A stretch of 64,000 nt of DNA from Hyphococcus sp. (GCA_021776245.1 JAJFGF010000047.1:106559-170558), one strand, 5' to 3'. Shown: positions 8,890 to 17,416, counted from the first letter of the stretch. The notes: generated by a model not told the origin, from the letters alone. Numbers and translations: made by a program.

Positions 8890-9419
8890 TGCATGGGATT
8901 AACGACAAGCTTGCCTTTGTCCCCGTACGGATTGCTGTCCTGACAGTTTCCGACACGCGAACCGCTGATAATGACACATCCGGCGACGCCATTGCTGAGC
9001 GGCTGACCCAGGCCGGTCATGTCCTCGCCGATCGCGCCCTGTTGCGCGACGATGTTGTCGCGATCCGTGAGCGTGTTGAAGCGTGGATCGACAATAAGGA
9101 AATCGATGTTGTCATTTCCACCGGCGGCACTGGCCTTACCGGCCGGGATGTAACGCCGGAAGCGCTGCGCCCGATGTTCGACAAGGAAATTGAAGGTTTT
9201 TCGGTCATCTTTCATCAGGTGAGCTTTCAGAATGTCGGCCTTTCAACCTTGCAGTCCCGCGCCTGCGCCGGGCTGGCCTGCGGCAAGTTCATCTTCATGT
9301 TGCCGGGCTCGACGGGCGCTGTAAAAGACGGCTGGGACCATATTATCCAGTACCAGCTCGACTCGCGTTACCGGCCCTGCAATCTCGTTGAACTCATGCC
9401 GCGCCTTTTGGAGAAATAG
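8889..9419 (+). CDS. moaB: Molybdopterin adenylyltransferase-type protein MoaB
   Basis: The 176-residue protein belongs to the MogA/MoaB family, with the STGGTGLTGRDVTPEAL loop that binds molybdopterin. It adenylates molybdopterin before metal insertion. Length and the N-terminal VRIAVLTVSDTRT match MoaB. Its ATG overlaps the last base of the moaE stop. MoaB and MogA are difficult to separate by eye, but the position inside the moa operon supports MoaB. Confidence 0.9.
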   Translation: MHGINDKLAFVPVRIAVLTVSDTRTADNDTSGDAIAERLTQAGHVLADRALLRDDVVAIRERVEAWIDNKEIDVVISTGGTGLTGRDVTPEALRPMFDKEIEGFSVIFHQVSFQNVGLSTLQSRACAGLACGKFIFMLPGSTGAVKDGWDHIIQYQLDSRYRPCNLVELMPRLLEK

Positions 9420-9917
9420 ATGGCGGAAAATCCGAAAGACGGACTCACGCATTTCGACGCAGGCGGGCGCCCGCGCATGGTTGATGTTTCAGCCAAAACA
9501 CCGACCATGCGCATGGCCCGGGCATCGGGTTTTGTGCGCATGTCAGATGCCGCCCTTGATCTGGTGCGTGAGCGCGCGAGTAAAAAAGGCGATCCCGCGG
9601 CCGCCGCGGAACTTGCCGGCGTCATGGGCGCCAAACGCACTGCCGATCTCATTCCCCTGTGCCATCCCTTGTCGTTAAGCGCCGTTAATGTTGATGCATC
9701 GGTCGATGCGGGAAATGGCGGCGTATCGGTCACCGCAAGCGTCAAGACGACCGGCCCGACCGGCGTCGAGATGGAAGCCCTGACCGCAGTCACGGTCGCC
9801 TGTCTCACGCTTTATGACATGCTCAAGGCCATCGATAAGGAAATGACCATCGAAGATATTGCGCTGATGGAAAAAACCGGCGGCGTCTCAGGCAATTACA
9901 AACGCAACGATTCATGA
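9420..9917 (+). CDS. moaC: Cyclic pyranopterin monophosphate synthase MoaC
   Basis: The 165-residue protein acts after MoaA, turning 3',8-cyclo-GTP into cyclic pyranopterin monophosphate. Family signatures are the N-terminal LTHFDAGGRPRMVDV, the AKRTADLIPLCHPL active-site stretch, and GPTGVEMEALTAVTVA followed by LYDMLKA. It begins directly after the moaB stop, and its own stop overlaps the ATG of moeA by four bases, so translation is probably coupled. Confidence 0.95.
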   Translation: MAENPKDGLTHFDAGGRPRMVDVSAKTPTMRMARASGFVRMSDAALDLVRERASKKGDPAAAAELAGVMGAKRTADLIPLCHPLSLSAVNVDASVDAGNGGVSVTASVKTTGPTGVEMEALTAVTVACLTLYDMLKAIDKEMTIEDIALMEKTGGVSGNYKRNDS

Positions 9918-11104
9918 TTTCGGTTGACGAAGCCAGAAAACTGATCCGCGAGAACCTTTCTCCTCTCGGCGCAGAAATCTGTTCTATCGAAGACGCGGCA
10001 GATCGAATATTGGCGAAGCCGACTGCCGCACTACTCAACCAGCCGCCTTTCGCCGCTTCCGCCATGGACGGCTATGCGGTGCGTTTTGAAGATGCGCGCG
10101 GGACAGGCGCCAAACTCAACGTCACCGGCCTGTCCGCTGCTGGCGAACGCTTCGACGGCGCCGTTGGCGCCGGCTGCGCGGTTCGGATTTATACGGGCGC
10201 GCCGGTTCCAGACGGCGCCGATCATGTCATCATTCAGGAACATGTGAAGCGCGACGGCGATGTCATCACGATCACAGAAGCGCAAAAAGCACCGCGACAC
10301 ATCCGCCCTGCCGGCATAGATTTTAAAGAGGGTGAGGCCTTGCTCACGCCGGGGACCCGCCTCAACGGACCGGCGCTTGCACTTGCCGCCGCCGCTAATC
10401 ACGCCCGCGTTTCGGTGCGGCGGCGCCCGCGCATCGCCCTGATCGCCAATGGCGATGAATTGACCGCGCCCGGCGGCGCGCCGGCGCCGGACCAGATCAT
10501 CAGTTCCATTCCCTATGGACTGACGCCGATGATCGCGCACTGGGGCGGCGTCGCCGATTTTTTGGGGATCGCCCCGGACGATCCCGCTGCGATCAGCGAA
10601 ATCGCGCAGCGTGGTTTTGACTATGATCTGATCGTCCCCATTGGCGGCGCCTCGGTTGGCGACAAGGATTATATGCGCGGCGTCTTTCAAGATTTTGGCT
10701 TTTCATCGATCTTTGAAAAGGTTTCGGTCAAGCCGGGCAAGCCCGCCTGGTTCGGCGCGGTCAAGGACACACATATCATTGGCCTGCCCGGTAACCCGGC
10801 GTCAGCGATGGTCACCGCCATGTTATTCGTCAGGCCGGCGATTGAAGCATTGCTTGGCGTTAGAGACAGCGCCAACGTATTTACCGCGCCGCTGGCAACG
10901 CCGCTTGCCGCCAACGGCCCGCGCGAAAGCTATCTGCGCGCGCGCCTGTTGCACGATCATCAGCATCGCCAAAGCGTCGCGCCCCATGGCAATCAGGACA
11001 GTTCACTGATGTCGGTCTTTGCAAAATCCGATGTGCTGGTGCGGCGCCTGGCAAATGCACAAGCAGCGCGCGAAGGCGACAGGGTTGAGTGCCTTGTGAT
11101 TTGA
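9914..11104 (+). CDS. moeA: Molybdopterin molybdotransferase MoeA
   Basis: The 396-residue enzyme inserts molybdate into adenylated molybdopterin. It shows the N-terminal QPPFAASAMDGYAVR loop, YTGAPVPDGADHVI, the GGASVGDKD-type metal/phosphate loop, VKPGKPAWFG and LPGNPASAMVT, and a C-terminal beta-barrel ending in RVECLVI. It is the last gene of the operon. Parts of both of its ends reappear as a decayed fragment near 17.8 kb. The gene on the other side is convergent. Confidence 0.95.
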   Translation: MISVDEARKLIRENLSPLGAEICSIEDAADRILAKPTAALLNQPPFAASAMDGYAVRFEDARGTGAKLNVTGLSAAGERFDGAVGAGCAVRIYTGAPVPDGADHVIIQEHVKRDGDVITITEAQKAPRHIRPAGIDFKEGEALLTPGTRLNGPALALAAAANHARVSVRRRPRIALIANGDELTAPGGAPAPDQIISSIPYGLTPMIAHWGGVADFLGIAPDDPAAISEIAQRGFDYDLIVPIGGASVGDKDYMRGVFQDFGFSSIFEKVSVKPGKPAWFGAVKDTHIIGLPGNPASAMVTAMLFVRPAIEALLGVRDSANVFTAPLATPLAANGPRESYLRARLLHDHQHRQSVAPHGNQDSSLMSVFAKSDVLVRRLANAQAAREGDRVECLVI

Positions 11105-11208
11105 ATTGCCGTCACTGTTGCGGGAACAAACCTTCAAGTGGACGCCGGCAGGATCAGCACTGCGCGTGTTGTCCCAAACCCTAACCTCTGACTATCGAGG
11201 CCCTCGCT

Positions 11209-11427
11209 TTACATAAACCGCCGCAAGAAGGGCGTGCGATCCGCCGCCTCTCGATCATCTGCCGGCGTCGTCTCGTCGCCAAAAATCTCCACAGTCCTTA
11301 CACAATAGGATCGCCTGCCAGTCAGACTCTCGGCGAGGCTGGACGCCACAAAATCGTAAGCCGCTTTCTTTTCATAAAACGCGCATAGCGGCCTTTCATT
11401 TTCAAGCACCAAATAAATATTCGTCAT
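11209..11427 (-). CDS. Small hypothetical protein at the end of the kamA operon
   Basis: A 72-residue soluble protein (MTNIYLVLENERPLCAFYEK at the start) that I do not recognise. It begins nine bases after the SET gene stop and has GAGGAAG and GGGG runs upstream of its ATG, so it is likely to be read as the last cistron of the kamA-ATP-grasp operon. It has two cysteines and an arginine-rich C-terminus. No domain is visible. Its short length and operon position could suit a peptide substrate, a small carrier or an accessory subunit, but none of these is shown by the sequence. Confidence 0.5.
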   Translation of the reverse strand: MTNIYLVLENERPLCAFYEKKAAYDFVASSLAESLTGRRSYCVRTVEIFGDETTPADDREAADRTPFLRRFM

Positions 11428-11436
11428 ATGCGACCC

Positions 11437-11877
11437 CTACTTCCTCGCGGAGAACCACAAGGGGCATTTGTAACTATACGTAATTTCTTCGCCGGAATTG
11501 ATGGCGCGCCGCGCAGTAAGATCCGCGATCCATCCAAGATCCTCGCTTTGGAAAAATGTTACATCCGCATTGGCAATGTCCGCGTGATTACAAATACTCA
11601 TAAGGCCAAACGCCATAAGGCCCGCTTTTGGAACCTGCGGATGTGCAAAGTAGAAATCCCCGATCGGCCGCATCCTGTCGAGGTCCTCGGACTGGCTGGC
11701 GCCGATATCGACACAAACGGCGCGGTCGATCAGTTCGCGCTCTGCGATCGGTGCGATCGCAAACAGGCCTCTGCCGCCCAATGCGCTGGCGCGCGGCGCA
11801 GCGAGACTGGGCCGGCGGCGCCAAAAATCGCTGGTATCCGGCCCTGACGGAACCGCCATCATAGCGTCATGGTTCAT
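11437..11877 (-). CDS. SET-domain protein, probable protein-lysine methyltransferase
   Basis: The 146-residue protein carries the core SET signatures. ALGGRGLFAIAPI is the first SAM-binding motif, CNHADIANADVTFF is the NH(S)xxPN-type pseudoknot motif, and SGEEITYSYKCPL is the GEE(I/L)T-Y catalytic motif with the essential tyrosine. The start at 11877 follows GGAGGG with nine bases spacing. A longer open frame back to 12285 is antisense-like noise inside the neighbouring gene's reading frame. It overlaps the end of the deacetylase fusion by eleven bases, so both are co-translated. Bacterial SET proteins usually methylate lysine side chains; the substrate here is unknown. Confidence 0.8.
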   Translation of the reverse strand: MNHDAMMAVPSGPDTSDFWRRRPSLAAPRASALGGRGLFAIAPIAERELIDRAVCVDIGASQSEDLDRMRPIGDFYFAHPQVPKAGLMAFGLMSICNHADIANADVTFFQSEDLGWIADLTARRAINSGEEITYSYKCPLWFSARK

Positions 11878-14137
11878 TGGGAATTTCCCTCCTGAAGATA
11901 ATTTTGTTATCGCCGGGACGGTAAAAATCAGATATTTCGGCGACCTGTTCAAAACCGGAAGTTTCATAAAAAGCCCGGGCGTTTGCGTAAGGCTCTGTTG
12001 AAGAAGTCTCGGCAATGAGATGCCCGCCGCCAAGTTTCCCGATCGCTGTGTACACCTTTTGAGCCAGGCCACGGCCGAGCCCAACTCTCCGCCAGGCGGG
12101 ATCGACCACCAGCCAGTAAAGGTCAAACATGTTCTCGGTACCCGGTGTTTTCCCGTAGCAGGCATATCCTGAAACGCTGTTTCTGTCATAAGCGAACACA
12201 AACCGGTAACCGGAGCCGCGTCCCTGGGCGATGCGTTCGGCGGCCAGTTCCTCCGCAATGGTGATTTCTTCCGATGAAAAAACATTGGCTGCGATCACCA
12301 GACGGCGGATCTCGGCAAGATCACCCGGCCTCACCGCCTCTCGCCAGTTCAGCGCAGCGGCGGAAGGCTCCGTTCGTTTGCGGCGTTTGGGAACAGGCGC
12401 CTCATCCAGCGGCGACAAGCCTTGTGAAAAGCCTTCGAAAAACCTGCGCGCATTGGCGCCCAGACTGCGTACGCGATAACCGCCTTCCTGGACGAAAACC
12501 GTTTGCAGGTCGGCGCTCGCGATCAGCTCGCCCATTTTGAAAAAATCAGCGGCGCGATATGACCATGATCCGGTCGGATCGCCCTTGGCCGCATCCAGCC
12601 CGAAAGCAACAACCAGATAGGCGGGGTTAAATTCTGCGATGCGGCTTAGCGCGCCCTTCAGGGCCTCGCGGTGTTCTTCCGGCTCGATCGCTTCATCCAT
12701 CGGGATATTGAGGTTGAATCCCGCACCGGGTCCGCGGCCGGTTTCATCTTTGAAGCCCGAGAAATAGGGATAGGCAAAGCTCGGGTCGCCGTGAACCGAT
12801 ATCGTCAGGACATCGCCGCGCTGATAAAAAATGTCCTGGGTGCCGTTGCCATGATGATAATCCACATCAAGAACCGCAACGCGTCCGTAGTTTGACAGAA
12901 AATGGGCGGCGACCGCAGCGTTATTGAAGTAGCAAAATCCGCCAAACGCTTTCGCTTCGGCGTGGTGGCCCGGCGGACGCACCAGTGCGTAAGCGGCGCG
13001 GGCGCCGTTCAAAACTGCATTCGCTGCGGTCAACGCACAATCAACGGCGCCGCGGGCCGCCGGATAAGCGTTCCTGTTAATTGGCGTGAAGGTGTCGATG
13101 CACCAATAGCCAGCGAGCACCGAGCGATCCTTCGGCATTCGCTGTGCATTCCTGAGCGGAAACACATAAGGATAAACGGATTTGCCGTCAGGCGCGTCAG
13201 CGCAGGCTCGTTCGATATAGTCTACAAGGCGCGGGTCATGTACCGCCTTGATGTAATGGTCGCCAAAATGCCTGGCCTGAACTGACTCAAACAACTCGGT
13301 CTTCTCCAGTTCCGCGAGGATTGAGCTAATCCGCACCGGCGCTTCAACATAGCCGCGCTCGCGAATATGGTGAATGTCGTGCTTGTCGTTGACGACCAGC
13401 GGAAATTTCTTCACCGCGACATCGGATGTTTTTTGGCGCGCTTTGGCGGAATATCGCGGCGGGCGCAATCCCAGAGTTTTGTTGTCAACAGATGTGACAA
13501 CGCGTTCGATATAGCCCGGCGAGCAAATATGAGCATATTTACGCTCGAGGATCGCGCGGATAATCTTTTTGAGCTTTGCCGCCTTGGGCAGGGAGAATTC
13601 CCCTAATCCGTCAAACATTATATAAAGACTATCCGGCGTTTCCGGATCCACGGGCGTTTCATATTCCGTACCGGTAATCGGATAGGCCGCAAAACGTTCG
13701 TAAAATTTAAGGCGCGCGATATTCTGTGTTCGAATGGCGGGATCAGGACTAAGCGCAGCATCGTCCGGCAAACATTCAAAATAGAGGCCCTCAAGTTTTT
13801 TCGCACGGGCCTTTTCACGGACCTGTTCGTAAAGCGCTGCGCCAACGCCGCTTCCGCCGCCAAGTTTGCTCACCGAAATCAATTCCAAAAAGCCAAAGCG
13901 CATCGCCGGGTCTACAAGCAACATCGCAAAGCCCCGGATGCGGCCGCGACCATCTTCCGCCACCATCACTTTTGTCACAAATTGATGGGCCACAGGGTCG
14001 CTGATCTGTTCGGGTATTTTTTCAATATCCCGCGCCGGCATATCCGGAAACTGATCGCGAATGATCTCCTGTATCTCCGAAATCGCTCGAGCGTTCGCCG
14101 GCGCGACCGCGTCGGTCAGGGTGCGTATACGAAACAT
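11867..14137 (-). CDS. Triple fusion: GNAT acetyltransferase - histone deacetylase/acetylpolyamine amidohydrolase - GNAT acetyltransferase
   Basis: A 756-residue protein with three enzymatic units. Residues 1-190 form a GNAT domain with an acetyl-CoA loop KLGGGSGVGAALYE. Residues ~245-570 form an arginase-fold deacetylase of the HDAC/acetylpolyamine amidohydrolase type with a complete active site: RPPGHH at ~387-392, zinc ligands Asp426 and His428 in LDVDYHHGNGT, Asp515 in FGLDAAKGDP, and Tyr554 in EGGY. A basic linker (PKRRKR) leads to a second GNAT domain at ~597-756 with VDPAWRRVGLGRGLAQ. The ATG follows the previous stop directly and has GGAG seven bases upstream. An enzyme that both adds and removes acetyl groups suggests a protection/deprotection step or a reversible mark on an amine such as beta-lysine. 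The substrate is inferred only from the neighbours. Confidence 0.88.
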   Translation of the reverse strand: MFRIRTLTDAVAPANARAISEIQEIIRDQFPDMPARDIEKIPEQISDPVAHQFVTKVMVAEDGRGRIRGFAMLLVDPAMRFGFLELISVSKLGGGSGVGAALYEQVREKARAKKLEGLYFECLPDDAALSPDPAIRTQNIARLKFYERFAAYPITGTEYETPVDPETPDSLYIMFDGLGEFSLPKAAKLKKIIRAILERKYAHICSPGYIERVVTSVDNKTLGLRPPRYSAKARQKTSDVAVKKFPLVVNDKHDIHHIRERGYVEAPVRISSILAELEKTELFESVQARHFGDHYIKAVHDPRLVDYIERACADAPDGKSVYPYVFPLRNAQRMPKDRSVLAGYWCIDTFTPINRNAYPAARGAVDCALTAANAVLNGARAAYALVRPPGHHAEAKAFGGFCYFNNAAVAAHFLSNYGRVAVLDVDYHHGNGTQDIFYQRGDVLTISVHGDPSFAYPYFSGFKDETGRGPGAGFNLNIPMDEAIEPEEHREALKGALSRIAEFNPAYLVVAFGLDAAKGDPTGSWSYRAADFFKMGELIASADLQTVFVQEGGYRVRSLGANARRFFEGFSQGLSPLDEAPVPKRRKRTEPSAAALNWREAVRPGDLAEIRRLVIAANVFSSEEITIAEELAAERIAQGRGSGYRFVFAYDRNSVSGYACYGKTPGTENMFDLYWLVVDPAWRRVGLGRGLAQKVYTAIGKLGGGHLIAETSSTEPYANARAFYETSGFEQVAEISDFYRPGDNKIIFRREIPNEP

Positions 14138-15103
14138 TTATCGTCTCCGCGAACGCCGGGCGGCATTGACGATGGCTTCGACGCCGTCTTCGTATTCGAA
14201 TCCGGCTTCTTTCAACGCCGCTGCGAAGCCCGCGTCAGGCGCAAGGCAGGGATTTGCATTGATGTCAATAATGTAACTCTTGCCCATGGAATCGACTCGA
14301 AAGTCGATGCGGCCATATCCGCTGAGCTCCGCCGCCGCCCAACATTTTAATGTCAGGCTCTTCAACCGCTCCGCCAATTCAGGATCGTGTTCCTCAACTC
14401 CGAAGCGCCGCTGTGTGACGCTGTATTCCTGGCTCGCCGTGTCCCATTTTGCGGCGTAGTCAACAATCGGCAACATGTCGTCGGGCCGGCCGTCAAAACG
14501 CATCTCCGCAATTGGCAAAACATGCGGTCCATCATCAAGTTGCAGGACGGACACGTTAAATTCTCTGCCATGAACATATTTCTCGGCAAAAAATCGTCCG
14601 CCGAAGTGCTTTTCGCGAAACATGATTTCGCGGCTCGCGGACCTGCCATCAACCACAGAGTTTTGGTCTATGCCGAACGAAGCATGTTCATAGACAGACT
14701 TGATAATGACTTTCTTTCCGGCCGGCACAGCCCGAGTCCACCATTCAGGAGCCGGCAGGTTCGCCGCCTGCAGGAGGATTTTTGTCAGGATTTTTGAGGT
14801 GCTTTGATAATACGCTGTTTCGCCCGCTCCCGTATGAGCGAGATTGCAGTGTTCCAGCATGGCGCAAGCCAGATAGCCAAGACGGCCATTGCCGCGAAGC
14901 CCCTCAACGAGATTGAAGACAACGAGGGGTTGCCGGGCGGCAAGCGCCTCGAAAACAGTTAAATCCAAATCAATCGGCGTAATATCGGTTTGATAGCCAC
15001 GGGCTTGTAACGCCGCCGCAATGGTTTCGGCGTTGCGGAACGTATCGGCTTCGTCGGGCCGGTCGGCGGCAACCCCGTGGATAATTGGGACCAGGTTTGA
15101 CAT
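14138..15103 (-). CDS. D-Ala-D-Ala ligase-like ATP-grasp enzyme (second of a pair)
   Basis: About 321 residues from the ATG at 15103, which lies just after the stop of the preceding ATP-grasp gene. The N-terminal domain begins NLVPIIHGVAADRPDEADTF. The central domain has the lysine strand KKVIIKSVYEHASFG and EKYVHGREFNVSVLQ. The metal-binding end reads GRIDFRVDSMGKSYIIDINANPC, with the Asp and the Asn-x-Asn pair expected for ATP-grasp amide ligases. It would activate a carboxylate as acyl phosphate and join it to an amine. It shares only the family pattern with its neighbour, so the two probably act at different steps. The stop codon abuts the ATG of the deacetylase fusion. Confidence 0.88.
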   Translation of the reverse strand: MSNLVPIIHGVAADRPDEADTFRNAETIAAALQARGYQTDITPIDLDLTVFEALAARQPLVVFNLVEGLRGNGRLGYLACAMLEHCNLAHTGAGETAYYQSTSKILTKILLQAANLPAPEWWTRAVPAGKKVIIKSVYEHASFGIDQNSVVDGRSASREIMFREKHFGGRFFAEKYVHGREFNVSVLQLDDGPHVLPIAEMRFDGRPDDMLPIVDYAAKWDTASQEYSVTQRRFGVEEHDPELAERLKSLTLKCWAAAELSGYGRIDFRVDSMGKSYIIDINANPCLAPDAGFAAALKEAGFEYEDGVEAIVNAARRSRRR

Positions 15104-15110
15104 TACATGC

Positions 15111-16109
15111 TCACGCCGCCAGCTTTTGTGGCGCCTTGATGTTGTAGCGTGCGCATGCGGATCGGATGATCTCGCCAATTAGCCACTGATAGCTGCGGCC
15201 CGCTTTCCCTGTTAATATCGGCAGGTCGGAATGGGTTGGATGCAATCCCGCGATCGGATTAACTTCAAGGAACTGCGGTGAGCCGCACGCATCCGATTTT
15301 AAATCAACGCGGCCGGCATCGCGGCAGCCGAGCGCCCTGTATGCAGCAAGCGCACGCGTCGCGGCCAATCTGGCTTCTTTGTCGTCGGCGAGATCAAGCA
15401 CGACAAAGCGCTCCCAGTTCTCCTTGATTTCTAACGAATAAACCCCGCCGTCAGCATCCGGGCGCACAGCGATTTCCATGACCGCGATGATTTCCGCTGC
15501 ATGACCGGTCCCGATGACGCCGACCGTGAATTCGCGGCCGGGCAGAAAACTCTCGACGATCAGCGGCTGACGAAATGCATCGTACAGACGGGCCGCCTCC
15601 AATCGAAGGAGGTCCGGCCCGTGAACGAGGGATTTCCCCGTGCATCCCTTGCCGGTCCCTTCAGCGACGGGTTTGATAAAGGCAGGATAGTCGATGTCGG
15701 GGAGCGGCGAACTGGCGTTTTCGATCACGACAAACGGCGCGGTTGGAATTCCATGATCTCTGATGATGCGTTTTGCGATCTCCTTATCAAGCGTTGCGGC
15801 CATGGTGAGCGGATCAGAAAAAGCATAAGGCTGTTTAAACATCTCGCAGAGCGCCGGAACTTGCGCCTCTCGCGATCGCCCGCTCAATCCTTCCGCAATC
15901 GAAAACACCAAATCGAACCGGTCGCCGGCGACAAGGCGGCGAGCCAGGTCGGCGCCGCGGCCAACGCGACGCACGTCCCATCCCAGGGACTGAAATACAT
16001 CACTTAACGCCTCGATAGTTGCAAGCGAATCGAATTCGGCAGTTTCCTCTTCGGAGTAACCGAGCGCGCGATAGCTGTCACGGAGATCGAAAACAAAACC
16101 GAGTTTCAC
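15111..16109 (-). CDS. D-Ala-D-Ala ligase-like ATP-grasp enzyme (first of a pair)
   Basis: A 332-residue protein starting with GTG at 16109; the GTGA overlaps the kamA stop. Signatures of the D-alanine-D-alanine ligase branch are DLVFSIAEGLSGRSREAQVPAL (position of the VHGxxGEDG-type loop), the ATP-binding YPAFIKPVAEGTGKG, ESFLPGREFTVGVIG, and the metal-binding region GRVDLKSDACGSPQFLEVNP. It should form an amide bond in the cytoplasm. This is not expected to be the cell-wall enzyme, because it lies in a kamA operon away from murein genes and is followed by a second, different ligase. Substrate unknown; beta-lysine is an inference from context. Confidence 0.88.
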   Translation of the reverse strand: MKLGFVFDLRDSYRALGYSEEETAEFDSLATIEALSDVFQSLGWDVRRVGRGADLARRLVAGDRFDLVFSIAEGLSGRSREAQVPALCEMFKQPYAFSDPLTMAATLDKEIAKRIIRDHGIPTAPFVVIENASSPLPDIDYPAFIKPVAEGTGKGCTGKSLVHGPDLLRLEAARLYDAFRQPLIVESFLPGREFTVGVIGTGHAAEIIAVMEIAVRPDADGGVYSLEIKENWERFVVLDLADDKEARLAATRALAAYRALGCRDAGRVDLKSDACGSPQFLEVNPIAGLHPTHSDLPILTGKAGRSYQWLIGEIIRSACARYNIKAPQKLAA

Positions 16110-17416
16110 GATAATTTTCCATCAACGGTTTGGAAAGCGCCGACTGTTCCGCCGGCGTCAGAATAGCGATACTCGCCGCCTTCATAGTTGCGCAGGATAA
16201 GATCATCCCCATCCCGGCCCACGATATAGTCTGGCGACAGCGGAATTTTTCCGCCGCCGCCGGGCGCATCGATGACAAAAGTCGGCGACGCATAACCCGT
16301 TGTATGCCCGCGCAAGCCCTCGATGATTTCGAGGCCGCTGGCGACCGGGGTCCGGAAGTGCGAAGAACCGGTAATCGGGTCACATTGATAAAGATAGTAG
16401 GGTTTAACCCGTCGTTTTAAGAGACCGTGCATCAACGGTTTTATGATCGCAATGTCGTCATTGACGCCCTTCAGGAGTACTGTCTGGCTGCCTAACGGAA
16501 CACCGGCATCGGCGAGCCGCGCGGTTGATTCCGTAACCTCAGGCGTCAGTTCGTCCGGATGCGTAAAGTGAATGCTCATCCACAATGGGTGATGCTTTTT
16601 CAGGATGGCCGTCAGCGATGGCGTAATCCGCATGGGAAGCACAACGGGAACTTTCGTTCCGATGCGAATAAACTCCACATGCGATATCGCACGCAAACGG
16701 CCTAACAGATAATCAAGCCGCTCATCGGAAAGTGTCAACGGATCACCGCCCGAAATCAGGACGTCACGAATTTCCGCGTGGGCGGCGATATATTCAAGCG
16801 CCCGTTCCCATTGCGACCTGGAGAATTCATATTCACCCCCTGGCTCGCCAACCATGCGCGAGCGGGTGCAATAGCGGCAATATGTCGAACAGAACCCTGT
16901 TGCGAGAAACAAGACGCGGTCAGGATAGCGGTGCACAAGTCCGGGAACGGCCGCGTCATGGTCTTCGCCAAGCGGGTCGTCGGCTTCACCGGGGGTTTTT
17001 ACGAATTCGTCTCCGACAGGAATATGCGTGCGGCGCAATCCTTGCGACGGATCATCGAGACTCATCAGACTTGCGTAATACGGCGTGACGCCCATCGGGA
17101 GGGCGCCGGACCGCTGCGCAACGGCCTGACGCTCGTCAGCACTCAACTCAAATATACGGTCGAGCTCGGCGAGAGACTTGATGCGGTTGCGAAGCTGCCA
17201 GCGCCAGTCAAGCCAGTCGGCGTCCGCCGCCTGCGCAAAGAACCGGTCCCGGAACGCACGTGAGCGTTCAGAAAACGGAAACCCGGTTGTCTGCTCGCCG
17301 CTGACGCTGTTCGTTACAATATGTGGAAATGGCTGAAAATCGACGCTGTGTTTTGAGCGACGACTGGGAGGCTTAGCGGCCTCCCTGGCCGCTTGCCTCG
17401 AATATTTGAGATGCAC
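16106..17416 (-). CDS. kamA: Lysine 2,3-aminomutase-family radical SAM/PLP enzyme (KamA/AblA)
   Basis: A 436-residue protein that should convert L-lysine to L-beta-lysine. The radical SAM motif is C176-STY-C-RY-C183, followed by TR (the arginine equivalent to Arg134 of the clostridial enzyme). The two acidic residues that bind the distal amino group of lysine are both present, one in YQCDP and one in VIDAPGGGGKIP. Glutamate 2,3-aminomutases have other residues at these sites, so lysine specificity is favoured. Length fits KamA better than the shorter EF-P-modifying EpmB, and no epmA gene is nearby. The start is GTG at 17416 with a weak ribosome site. First gene of a five- or six-gene overlapping operon. 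Confidence 0.9.
   Translation of the reverse strand: MHLKYSRQAAREAAKPPSRRSKHSVDFQPFPHIVTNSVSGEQTTGFPFSERSRAFRDRFFAQAADADWLDWRWQLRNRIKSLAELDRIFELSADERQAVAQRSGALPMGVTPYYASLMSLDDPSQGLRRTHIPVGDEFVKTPGEADDPLGEDHDAAVPGLVHRYPDRVLFLATGFCSTYCRYCTRSRMVGEPGGEYEFSRSQWERALEYIAAHAEIRDVLISGGDPLTLSDERLDYLLGRLRAISHVEFIRIGTKVPVVLPMRITPSLTAILKKHHPLWMSIHFTHPDELTPEVTESTARLADAGVPLGSQTVLLKGVNDDIAIIKPLMHGLLKRRVKPYYLYQCDPITGSSHFRTPVASGLEIIEGLRGHTTGYASPTFVIDAPGGGGKIPLSPDYIVGRDGDDLILRNYEGGEYRYSDAGGTVGAFQTVDGKLS

Noticed and set aside
11878..12285. Longer N-terminus for the SET protein
   Set aside because: It overlaps the conserved C-terminal GNAT domain of the triple fusion in another frame and has no SET sequence. 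The start at 11877 has a good ribosome site.
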